Shown here one piece after another: positions 1 through 5,341 of a stretch of 5,341 nt of DNA. The stretch's first letter is position 1. Each line of letters begins with the position of its first letter. A program made the position numbers and the translations under genes. The notes beneath the pieces are model-generated. The model made no database searches. It saw only the letters and a program-made list of their open reading frames with translations, and had not been told where the DNA came from. The stretch comes from an uncultured Bacilli bacterium (GTDB lineage Bacteria; Bacillota_I; Bacilli_A; RFN20; CAG-631), in NCBI GenBank assembly GCA_934202505.1, contig CAKPXW010000106.1:1-5341 (forward strand). Direction: 5' to 3'.

Positions 1-144
1 ACGATTCTTGAAATTTGTCAACCTTTTTTTCGAAAAAAGTTATATTTTGGACAACAAAAAAGAAGGGGTGCAATTTTGTGCATCTCTTCTTAAAATTGTC
101 ATTCTTAACTTAATGACATTGTGAAAATACCTATTTTTTTATAC
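1..144. other. Left intergenic region with hairpins, no supported gene
   Basis: I see no convincing gene here. Two plus-strand frames are open from the left edge (to a stop at 91-93 and to one at 122-124), but their translations overlap the hairpins and match no family I recognise. Visible structures are an A/T-rich palindrome around 25-38 (TTTTTTCGAAAAAA), an imperfect hairpin at 60-91, and a small inverted repeat at 97-118 (TGTCATT / AATGACA, 8-base loop). A perfect -35-like TTGACA reads on the minus strand at 16-21. Its -10 would fall beyond the left edge, so a leftward neighbour may start just outside the window; this is inference only. Confidence 0.5.
60..91. terminator. Possible terminator or structured RNA hairpin
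   Basis: A 13-bp stem pairs 60-72 with 79-91 around the 6-base loop ATTTTG. Read as plus-strand RNA it is continuous, with two G-U wobbles (66/85 and 68/83). Read as minus-strand RNA the same positions become A-C mismatches, but there the stem is followed by a run of six T. The better pairing is therefore on plus and the better T-tract on minus, so the direction is undecided. It may be a bidirectional terminator. Confidence 0.4.
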
Positions 145-176
145 AAAAAGACTTAACTTTGTGGCTAAGTCTTTTT
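145..176 (-). terminator. Intrinsic terminator of the zinc-ribbon membrane gene
   Basis: A perfect 11-bp stem (AAAAAGACTTA at 145-155 with TAAGTCTTTTT at 166-176) encloses a 10-base loop and ends 2 bases beyond the TAA of the gene at 179-1318. On the minus strand the stem closes with five T. The A/T symmetry means it could also stop plus-strand transcripts. Few G-C pairs are present, which is normal for a genome this AT-rich. Confidence 0.75.
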
Positions 177-178
177 AA

Positions 179-1318
179 TTATTTTAGCATTTTTTTATTA
201 ATTGCTGATATTTTATACATTTTTGCTTCTTTACTAAACATTAACTTACAAATAAACCAAAAGAAGAAATTAATAATAAATATATATAAGAAAAATGTTT
301 CATATCCTTTAAATGCACCAAGAGGTATAAAGATATATAAAATAGAAGCAAATATAAATAAAATTATTGTTGTAGAACCACTTAACCAAGTAATAAATGG
401 CTTTTTATTTATCATAGAAATTAGTGTTACTATAAAATCAAAAATAAGTTTTATAAAAATTATAGCGTAAATTATACATATCAAAATAGATGCTACATAT
501 TCAGAACTCATAGAAAATAAAATATGATTTGTTTCTAAGTCAGTGACTTTTAAAGATGTCAGTGCTTTGAAATCTTGATTTAGTAAACATTCTATTAAGT
601 CAAGGCCTTTTACTAAAGTTGTATTTTTATATTCTTTAAAAATAGAAGGAATATAAGCAAATAAATTTCCTTTCACATAAATAGGAATAAATAAAAGACA
701 AGTTGCAATTAGTCCAATAATTAATAATTGGAAGAAAAGCATAATTCTTTTTCTTTTTAACTTAACAATAGTTTTAGTGTCTTGAAGATAAATACTTTCG
801 GTTTTAATGTTATCTGTATCAATAACAGTAGCATTATCTTCAACTTTTTCTTCAACTTTACTATCGGTTTCATTATTGATAATATTATTTACTTTATCTA
901 AAGAATTATTAGCTAAATCAAACGACTTTTTTTCTTCCTTAGCTATCGTAAAATTGTTATCAAATTGTTTTTCATTACAAAATGGACACACAGAATCCGA
1001 AATATCTATTAGATTATGACAATTACTACATATTTTCTTTTTAGTTTTTGCTCCACAATTACTACAATATATTTGACCTGGCAATAATTTTGAGCCACAG
1101 CATTCACAATATAAGTTTAAATTTTTTCCCTTTTCTTCCATAAAATGAGAAGAATAATTATTTCCTTGTACACTATTTTCACTTGTTTCATTTGCTTTTA
1201 TAAGATTAAAAGAACAATGTGGACAAACATTTTCATCAAAAGGCATAATCTTTCCACAACTAGGACATATTTTACCAGCTAAATAAGGTAAATCTTTTTG
1301 TAAAAATAAACCATGCAT
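179..1318 (-). CDS. Membrane protein with three N-terminal zinc ribbons
   Basis: A 379-residue protein of unknown function. Three zinc ribbons lie at the N-terminus, each CxxC-x10-CxxC: C18/C21/C32/C35, C71/C74/C85/C88 (with an extra C73) and C97/C100/C111/C114. A low-complexity, Asn- and acid-rich linker covers about 115-183, then a basic KLKRKR stretch leads into four predicted membrane helices at about 192-214, 273-300, 311-334 and 341-361. Positive charges (187-191, 304-306 and the Lys-rich tail after 361) place both termini in the cytoplasm, with the segment 215-272 outside. The start was chosen at 1318 because AGAGGTG lies 8 bases upstream and a good promoter lies just before it. A longer frame to 1597 exists but would run antisense into the U32 gene and through this promoter. 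The ribbons probably bind zinc structurally and may mediate protein or nucleic-acid contacts; that is inference. The gene is monocistronic, with its own promoter and terminator. Confidence 0.85.
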   Translation of the reverse strand: MHGLFLQKDLPYLAGKICPSCGKIMPFDENVCPHCSFNLIKANETSENSVQGNNYSSHFMEEKGKNLNLYCECCGSKLLPGQIYCSNCGAKTKKKICSNCHNLIDISDSVCPFCNEKQFDNNFTIAKEEKKSFDLANNSLDKVNNIINNETDSKVEEKVEDNATVIDTDNIKTESIYLQDTKTIVKLKRKRIMLFFQLLIIGLIATCLLFIPIYVKGNLFAYIPSIFKEYKNTTLVKGLDLIECLLNQDFKALTSLKVTDLETNHILFSMSSEYVASILICIIYAIIFIKLIFDFIVTLISMINKKPFITWLSGSTTIILFIFASILYIFIPLGAFKGYETFFLYIFIINFFFWFICKLMFSKEAKMYKISAINKKMLK

Positions 1319-1326
1319 CGTTATCA

Positions 1327-1335
1327 CACCTCTTT
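1327..1335 (-). promoter_or_regulatory. Ribosome binding site fixing the start at 1318
   Basis: The minus strand reads AAAGAGGTG here, followed by 8 bases and then the ATG at 1316-1318. This strong Shine-Dalgarno match decides the start over the upstream in-frame ATG codons, which lie inside the opposing U32 gene. Confidence 0.8.
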
Positions 1336-1342
1336 CTTTACT

Positions 1343-1372
1343 ATTATACATTATTTTAACTAATAATGTTAA
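1343..1372 (-). promoter_or_regulatory. Sigma-A-type promoter of the zinc-ribbon membrane gene
   Basis: The minus strand carries -35 TTAACA (1367-1372, five of six consensus bases), an 18-bp spacer, and a perfect -10 TATAAT (1343-1348). Transcription would start near 1336, giving a leader of about 18 nt that just includes the ribosome binding site. The -35 sits inside the palindrome TGTTAACA (1367-1374). Confidence 0.7.
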
Positions 1373-1400
1373 CAAAAAACTATTTAAAATGACGATATTA

Positions 1401-1409
1401 TGATAAAAT
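1401..1409 (+). promoter_or_regulatory. Possible extended -10 promoter of the U32 gene
   Basis: TGATAAAAT fits an extended -10 element (TGn followed by TAAAAT). No good -35 is seen at 16-18 bp. A TTAACA at 1369-1374 exists but is too far upstream of this -10. An alternative -10 is TATGAT at 1399-1404. Either choice starts the RNA only about 12-17 nt before the ATG, so the leader would hold little beyond the ribosome binding site. Confidence 0.4.
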
Positions 1410-1427
1410 ACACTAGGAAGTGATAAA

Positions 1428-3788
1428 ATGAAAAAAATAGAATTATTAGCTCCAGCAGGAAATAAAGAAGCTTTTGTTGCTGCAATAAATAATGGGGCAG
1501 ATGCTATATACATAGGAGGAAAACAATTTTCTGCAAGAGCATTTGCAAACAACTTTGCTGATGAAGAAATTGTAGAATTAATAAAGTATGCCCACAAAAT
1601 GAATGTTAAAGTTTATGTGGGTATTAATATTGAAATATATGAAGAAGAATTAGATAATGTTATTTCTTATATAGATATGTTGTATTTAAATGATGTTGAT
1701 GCTTTAATTGTTGCCGATTTAGGCCTAATTTCTTTAATATCTAATCGATATCCAGATTTAAGAATACATGCTTCTACCCAATTAAATACGAATAATTTGT
1801 GGCAAATTAAATTGTTGGAACAATTAAATGTAAAAAGAGTTGTTCTTGCAAGAGAAACTAGTTTGTCAACTATTCAATATATCATTAAAAACACATCTAT
1901 GGAAATTGAAGTATTTGCTCATGGTGCATTATGTGTTTGTTATTCAGGAAATTGTTTACATTCTTCAATGATTGGTAAAAGATCTGGAAATAGAGGAATG
2001 TGTGCACAACCTTGTAGAATGTCGTATACCCTACTTGAAAATGGCAAGGCAATTTCTAATAAAAAATATCTCCTTTCTATGAAAGATTTAAACACTTTAG
2101 AAAATATTGATAAACTTATAAATTCTAATATTACTTCTTTAAAAATAGAAGGAAGAATGAAAAGTGCAACTTATGTTGGGTTAGTAACAAAGTCCTATAG
2201 AGAAGCCATTGATAGATATTATCAAACAGGGAAAAACATTATAGATAAAACAATTAATGATAAACTAGTTCAAACATTCTCTAGAATGTTCACTAAAGGG
2301 TATATTTTTAATGAATCAAATAAAGATATCACCAACACTTTTAGACCTAATCATATTGGAATAAAAATTGGAAAAGTTGTTGGATTTGAAAAAGGTAATG
2401 TTCAAATTAAATTAGAGCAAGAAGTCAAACAACAAGATAAAATTGCGATTATTAATAAAACATATGAAGATGTTAATATGTATTTATCTAAAATATATGT
2501 AAGAAATAAACTTACCAATATGGGATATAAAAATGAGGTCATTCAAATACCATTAACTTCGCAAGTAAACAAAGATGCTCTTGTTTTTAAAATGGTTGAT
2601 TATGAACTTGAAAAAGAAATAGAACAAGATAATCAAGCATCTAAATTAATTCCTTTAAGATTTAAAGTTGTAGCTAATGTTAACGAAAATTTAGTAATAA
2701 GTGTTAAAGATGACCGTAACAACTATTTTGTAGAAACATCTCCATATATTGTCGAAAAAGCTATTAATTTGCCAACAAGTAATGAAAAGATAATTGAACA
2801 ATTAGAAAGAGTAAAAGGGTCTAATTATTATGTTTTAAAAGCAGAAATTGCAAGTGATCATCAAGGAATTATTCCAGCTAAATATGTTAATGATCTTCGA
2901 AGAATATTAATAGAAAAAATAGACATTGCAAGAGAAAAAAATTATGACAGAGATGTTAAAAATATTCTTCCAATAACATATCTTCCAATTCCAACAAAAA
3001 CTAATTTATTTTCTTTAAAAGTAAAAGTTAATAATTTAAATCAATTAGATGCTATTGCATCATTTAAACAAATTGCTGCAATTTATTATAATGATGCTAA
3101 AACATTTAATGAAGCCAAAAATAAATATCCTAAATTAAATATTATTTTATGTGAAAAAAGAATCCATAATGACAAAAGTAAGTATGATATGGATACTTCA
3201 GCGTATGTAATTAATAATTATGGCGATTTAATAAAACATAGTGGGGCAAGACTTATAAGTGATGCATATTTAAATGTTACTAATACGGCAACAATTGCTA
3301 AATTATTAGAATTAAATTGTCAAAGCATAACCTTATCAAATGAATTATCATTTAAACAAATAAAAGAAATTATCGAATCTTTTAAAAATAAATATGGTTA
3401 TCTTCCTCCACTTGAAATGATTGTGTATGGTAAGATTCAAACAATGATTACAAAGCATTGTTTTATTGCTAAAGAAAAAGGATTTGAAAGAAAAAATTGT
3501 ATGTCATGTCATAAAAACACTTATCAATTATTAGATAGAATGGGATATAAATTTGATATTATGACAGATGAAGATTGCAATGTAACAATTTTAAATAGTA
3601 AGACTTTGCATTTAATAGATTATTTAAATCAAATAAAAGAAATTGGTCTTAGCGCTATTAGATTAGATTTTACTACAGAAGGTAGCAATACTATAAAAGA
3701 AATAGTTCAAGCCTATATTGATAAATTAAATGATAATCAATATAACCTTGAACTATATGATGTAACTTATGGATATTTTTTAGATTAA
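1428..3788 (+). CDS. U32 family protein with DUF3656 domain, RlhA-like RNA hydroxylation enzyme
   Basis: A 786-residue, apparently complete member of the 'peptidase U32' family. E. coli relatives are RlhA (5-hydroxylation of 23S rRNA C2501) and TrhP (5-hydroxyuridine at the tRNA wobble position); peptidase activity is doubtful for these. The N-terminal U32 barrel (about 1-300) opens with the typical ELLAPAG (5-11). It carries the family signature from E161 (E-x-F-x2-G-A-L-C ... G-x-C) and the iron-sulfur-type cysteines C169, C176, C192 and C196, plus an extra C171. A beta-rich insert follows (about 310-395), then a DUF3656-like segment (about 400-495, ending in LRR at 490-492). A C-terminal half (about 525-786) has its own cysteine set, C678, C691, C694 and C717, near the conserved LNS at 722-724. 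This long form resembles RlhA and the roughly 780-residue clostridial proteins rather than the short B. subtilis YrrN/YrrO pair. The start is set by AGGAAG (1415-1420), 7 bases before ATG. The RNA target is inferred; cytoplasmic. Confidence 0.9.
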   Translation: MKKIELLAPAGNKEAFVAAINNGADAIYIGGKQFSARAFANNFADEEIVELIKYAHKMNVKVYVGINIEIYEEELDNVISYIDMLYLNDVDALIVADLGLISLISNRYPDLRIHASTQLNTNNLWQIKLLEQLNVKRVVLARETSLSTIQYIIKNTSMEIEVFAHGALCVCYSGNCLHSSMIGKRSGNRGMCAQPCRMSYTLLENGKAISNKKYLLSMKDLNTLENIDKLINSNITSLKIEGRMKSATYVGLVTKSYREAIDRYYQTGKNIIDKTINDKLVQTFSRMFTKGYIFNESNKDITNTFRPNHIGIKIGKVVGFEKGNVQIKLEQEVKQQDKIAIINKTYEDVNMYLSKIYVRNKLTNMGYKNEVIQIPLTSQVNKDALVFKMVDYELEKEIEQDNQASKLIPLRFKVVANVNENLVISVKDDRNNYFVETSPYIVEKAINLPTSNEKIIEQLERVKGSNYYVLKAEIASDHQGIIPAKYVNDLRRILIEKIDIAREKNYDRDVKNILPITYLPIPTKTNLFSLKVKVNNLNQLDAIASFKQIAAIYYNDAKTFNEAKNKYPKLNIILCEKRIHNDKSKYDMDTSAYVINNYGDLIKHSGARLISDAYLNVTNTATIAKLLELNCQSITLSNELSFKQIKEIIESFKNKYGYLPPLEMIVYGKIQTMITKHCFIAKEKGFERKNCMSCHKNTYQLLDRMGYKFDIMTDEDCNVTILNSKTLHLIDYLNQIKEIGLSAIRLDFTTEGSNTIKEIVQAYIDKLNDNQYNLELYDVTYGYFLD

Positions 3789-4376
3789 TTCTTTTTGACA
3801 ATATGGACATTTAGTAAAAGAAAAGTCAATTTTGGCTTTACAATATGGACAATTAATTTTTAAATTATGATAATTTATAGTGCCAAGATCTTTTCTTTTA
3901 CCATATTCTTTTTTTACTTTTTCATCAGTTAAATTATAACTTTTTAATGCAAATATTATATCGTTATATATTTGATAGTGTTCATAAAAATTATTTTTTA
4001 AAAGGCATTTTAGTATATATAAGGTTCCTCTTTGGTCAAGGTGTAAAAAAGATGCTATATCGATAACAAAATGAAAATCTTTATTTTTTAAATATTTATC
4101 AAGTTTAATTAATTCTTTAGCAGCCGTAAATCTTTTAGAATACCAAGATAAAAACATCGTGGAAGATATAATTATAATAAAACCTAAACCCACTAAAGAA
4201 AATAATCCCCATATTTGCTTTATAGGAGCAACAATAGAGAAAATAATTACAAAAAGAAAACCTATAAATAAAAAAATAGAACTTAAAACTAGTTTGGACT
4301 TATAATATTTGTAAGCTGTTTTTATGTTTTTATTAGCAACAGTTTCTAAAATTACTTGATTTTGAAAAAAATTCAT
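3780..4376 (-). CDS. Small two-helix membrane protein with C-terminal zinc ribbon
   Basis: A 198-residue protein that I do not recognise by name. A short polar N-terminus is followed by two predicted membrane helices (about 29-51 and 56-79) joined by a very short loop. A soluble, probably helical middle (about 83-165, LDKYLKNKDF onward) comes next, then one zinc ribbon at the very end: C176/C179/C190/C193, again CxxC-x10-CxxC with two CPYC knuckles. Basic residues after the second helix (K81, R82, K87) put the bulk of the protein in the cytoplasm. The start is supported by a strong GAGGTGA (minus strand, 4381-4387), 4 bases before ATG, and by a promoter just upstream. Its stop lies inside the last codons of the convergent U32 gene (9-bp overlap), and no terminator is seen. 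The combination of membrane helices and zinc ribbon is shared with the gene at 179-1318 but in the opposite order; sequence homology outside the ribbons is not apparent. Confidence 0.82.
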   Translation of the reverse strand: MNFFQNQVILETVANKNIKTAYKYYKSKLVLSSIFLFIGFLFVIIFSIVAPIKQIWGLFSLVGLGFIIIISSTMFLSWYSKRFTAAKELIKLDKYLKNKDFHFVIDIASFLHLDQRGTLYILKCLLKNNFYEHYQIYNDIIFALKSYNLTDEKVKKEYGKRKDLGTINYHNLKINCPYCKAKIDFSFTKCPYCQKELI

Positions 4377-4395
4377 TTTATCACCTCATATTTAT

Positions 4396-4424
4396 ATTCT
4401 AAATTATTAAATAAAATATGTAAA
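4396..4424 (-). promoter_or_regulatory. Sigma-A-type promoter of the 198-residue membrane protein gene
   Basis: The minus strand reads -35 TTTACA (4419-4424, five of six), a 17-bp spacer and -10 TAGAAT (4396-4401, five of six). The expected start is near 4389, leaving a leader of about 13 nt. The -35 box ends only 3 bases before the first base of the opposing tRNA gene. Confidence 0.6.
4412..4417 (+). promoter_or_regulatory. Possible -10 box of the tRNA-Arg gene
   Basis: TAAAAT lies 10 bases before the mature tRNA 5' end. The tRNA must have a promoter here because the gene to its left points the other way. No strong -35 is visible; the region around 4389-4396 is only AT-rich. Placement is tentative. 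Confidence 0.35.
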
Positions 4425-4427
4425 GAT

Positions 4428-4504
4428 GCCCTAGTACCTCAGTGGATTAGAGGAATTGTTTCCGAAACAATCAGTCGTGCGTTCAAGTCGCATCTAGGGT
4501 ACCA
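4428..4504 (+). tRNA. tRNA-Arg (anticodon CCG, reads CGG), CCA encoded
   Basis: A complete 77-nt cloverleaf. The acceptor stem pairs GCCCTAG (4428-4434) with CTAGGGT (4494-4500), so the first pair is a G-U wobble. The D stem is CCTC/GAGG (4437-4440, 4450-4453) with GG at 4444-4445. The anticodon stem ATTGT/ACAAT (4455-4459, 4467-4471) encloses the loop TTCCGAA with anticodon CCG at 4462-4464. The variable loop has 5 bases (4472-4476). The T stem GTGCG/CGCAT (4477-4481, 4489-4493) encloses TTCAAGT. The discriminator is A4501 and CCA is encoded at 4502-4504. The A following GG in the D loop (A20) and C35/G36 are known arginine identity features, so arginine charging is likely. It is a single-gene unit between a divergent membrane protein gene and a terminator. 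Confidence 0.95.
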
Positions 4505-4513
4505 TAAATGTAA

Positions 4514-4539
4514 AAAAGATGATGCAAAAATCATCTTTT
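4514..4539. terminator. Bidirectional terminator between tRNA-Arg and bile salt hydrolase gene
   Basis: A perfect 10-bp stem (AAAAGATGAT at 4514-4523 with ATCATCTTTT at 4530-4539) encloses the loop GCAAAA. It begins 10 bases after the tRNA CCA end. On the plus strand it is followed by further T-rich sequence, and on the minus strand it overlaps the TAA stop (4538-4540) of the convergent gene. It can serve both transcripts. Confidence 0.75.
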
Positions 4540-5341
4540 AATTTTGATAATTAATTTTATCTTGTTTTATTTCAAATGTGATCAAATCTATAGTGTCTAA
4601 ATTTTCATTTTTTAATTTAATTCCATTAATTGTAAAATTATCATAAGTTTTATAATAGTAAATAGATTGTTTTAGATTCATACAAGAAGAGTAAATAGTA
4701 ATTTCATATTTGTCATTAACTTTACAACATCCACGTGTTTGATTTACAGAATCTAGAATATGGAAAAATTGATTAACATTTGCTTCTTCTGTGTCGTCAG
4801 CTATAGAAAAATAAGTTGTAAATGCCACTCGTACAAATCTACTTTTACTTGATAAATCGCCTGGTAATCCAACTGCACCTTTTCCTCGACTATAATCAAT
4901 TTGCTCGTTTATATTATTATCTTCATTAGTTAAATATTGATAATTTTTTAAATTTTCTAATTGATAATTAAAAGGTGGATTATTAGTTAAAACACCTAAT
5001 TTATTTTCATAATAAAACATTCCATCTTTTGTAGATTCAATTACAATACATTTATGTGTATCTTTAATAATCCAATGTAAGGAAGCAGTAGGATATGATT
5101 TATTATATTGCGTATCAACAATATTTAGATTGTCAAAATCTTTAATAATTTCATCAATATTCTTATAATTTGCTAAAATATAACTTATAAATTCAAATTG
5201 AGCAATATTTTTCTTTTCATCTTGGACTTTATGATAATAAGCATTATTTACAAAGTTTAAACCAGCAATGGCAAGACTATGTTCATTCATAGCATCATAA
5301 AATAATGGATAATTATCAACTATGTGTGCCATTCCAATAAT
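4538..5341 (-). CDS. bsh: Choloylglycine hydrolase family protein, probable bile salt hydrolase (5' end off the window)
   Basis: The frame is open to the right edge, giving 267 residues; it reads Ile-Ile-Gly before the first Met (5332). That Met is internal, because the family's segment before NEHSLAIAGLNF normally lies about 50-60 residues from the N-terminus. The missing part should hold the catalytic Cys2 and the Arg/Asp of the active site. Counting from the Met at 5332, visible family residues are NEH (16-18), GLNF with N26, LTNNP with N117 (substrate-binding Asn of the family), the loop YSRGKGAVGLPGD (147-159) and SSKSRFVR with R165 (catalytic Arg). The C-terminal IYSSC and YYYKTYDN complete the fold. 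The family is Ntn hydrolases that cut the amide bond of glycine- or taurine-conjugated bile salts; penicillin V acylase is the main alternative. The SRG...GLPGD loop favours bile salt hydrolase. No signal peptide can be judged. It ends at the shared terminator. Confidence 0.88.
   Translation of the reverse strand: MIGMAHIVDNYPLFYDAMNEHSLAIAGLNFVNNAYYHKVQDEKKNIAQFEFISYILANYKNIDEIIKDFDNLNIVDTQYNKSYPTASLHWIIKDTHKCIVIESTKDGMFYYENKLGVLTNNPPFNYQLENLKNYQYLTNEDNNINEQIDYSRGKGAVGLPGDLSSKSRFVRVAFTTYFSIADDTEEANVNQFFHILDSVNQTRGCCKVNDKYEITIYSSCMNLKQSIYYYKTYDNFTINGIKLKNENLDTIDLITFEIKQDKINYQN

Noticed and set aside
1..124. Two plus-strand frames open from the left edge, possible 3' end of a gene
   Set aside because: Both are short, no protein family is recognisable, and they cross the hairpins; they cannot be supported without the sequence to the left.
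119..145. Plus-strand promoter TTGTGA ... TATACA
   Set aside because: The spacer is only 15 bp, and the transcript would run straight into the 145-176 terminator with no gene behind it.
159..470. Plus-strand open frame of 103 codons
   Set aside because: It is antisense to the membrane domain of the 379-residue protein, starts inside the terminator loop, and has no ribosome binding site.
807..1019. Plus-strand open frame of 70 codons
   Set aside because: It is antisense to the linker and third zinc ribbon of the leftward gene; the Ser/Leu-rich translation is typical of a shadow frame.
1319..1597. In-frame N-terminal extension of the leftward zinc-ribbon protein to an ATG at 1597
   Set aside because: It runs antisense through the conserved start of the U32 gene and through the promoter and ribosome binding site that fit the ATG at 1318.
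1428..3788. Collagenase or protease function for the U32 protein
   Set aside because: The old family name rests on a few members; the best-studied relatives (RlhA, TrhP) act in RNA hydroxylation and carry the same cysteine pattern.
3798..3851. Direct repeat of ACAATATGGACA at 3798-3809 and 3840-3851
   Set aside because: The copies encode the two CPYC knuckles of one zinc ribbon, 14 codons apart, so the repeat is explained by the protein.
4428..4504. CCG tRNA as a Trp- or Gln-charged reassigned tRNA
   Set aside because: Discriminator A and A20 fit arginine; tryptophan and glutamine tRNAs normally have discriminator G, and no in-frame CGG is present to suggest another meaning.
4356..4541. Plus-strand open frame of 61 codons
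   Set aside because: It spans the whole tRNA-Arg gene and both flanking regulatory regions.
5330..5332. ATG at 5332 as the start of the bile salt hydrolase
   Set aside because: The frame continues upstream to the edge with Ile-Ile-Gly, and the family has about 50 more N-terminal residues including the catalytic cysteine.

Overview
The window is strongly AT-rich chromosomal DNA with short intergenic gaps, strong Shine-Dalgarno sites (GAGGTG, AGGAAG), TAA stops on all four genes and tryptophan written as TGG wherever checked. This points to a low-GC member of the Bacillota/Mycoplasmatota using standard UGA stop. A bile salt hydrolase-type gene at the right edge suggests a vertebrate-gut inhabitant, for example an uncultured Bacilli or Erysipelotrichia-like lineage. 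The lineage is inferred; the window has no taxonomic marker beyond one tRNA.

Layout: (1) bases 1-178 are non-coding and hold hairpins, the clearest being the terminator of the next gene; a perfect minus-strand TTGACA box near the left edge may belong to a neighbour outside the window. (2) 179-1318, minus: a membrane protein with three N-terminal zinc ribbons and four predicted membrane helices. (3) 1319-1427: a compact divergent promoter region. (4) 1428-3788, plus: a full-length 786-residue U32 'peptidase' family protein with the DUF3656 domain, the RlhA/TrhP type of RNA hydroxylation protein. (5) 3780-4376, minus: a small membrane protein with a C-terminal zinc ribbon, overlapping the end of the U32 gene by 9 bp. 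(6) 4428-4504, plus: tRNA-Arg(CCG). (7) 4514-4539: a bidirectional terminator. (8) 4538-5341, minus: the C-terminal five-sixths or so of a choloylglycine hydrolase family enzyme, cut by the right edge.

The genes do not form one operon: strands alternate, and each gene appears to have its own promoter, except the bile salt hydrolase, whose 5' end is not visible. A functional link is not evident. The U32 protein (probable rRNA/tRNA hydroxylation) and tRNA-Arg both concern translation, but their proximity is probably incidental. The zinc-ribbon membrane proteins on both sides of the U32 gene share the exact CxxC-x10-CxxC spacing and have no known function. I did not find a CRISPR array, mobile element, defence system or other clear new multi-gene system; the points worth follow-up are modest and listed as findings.
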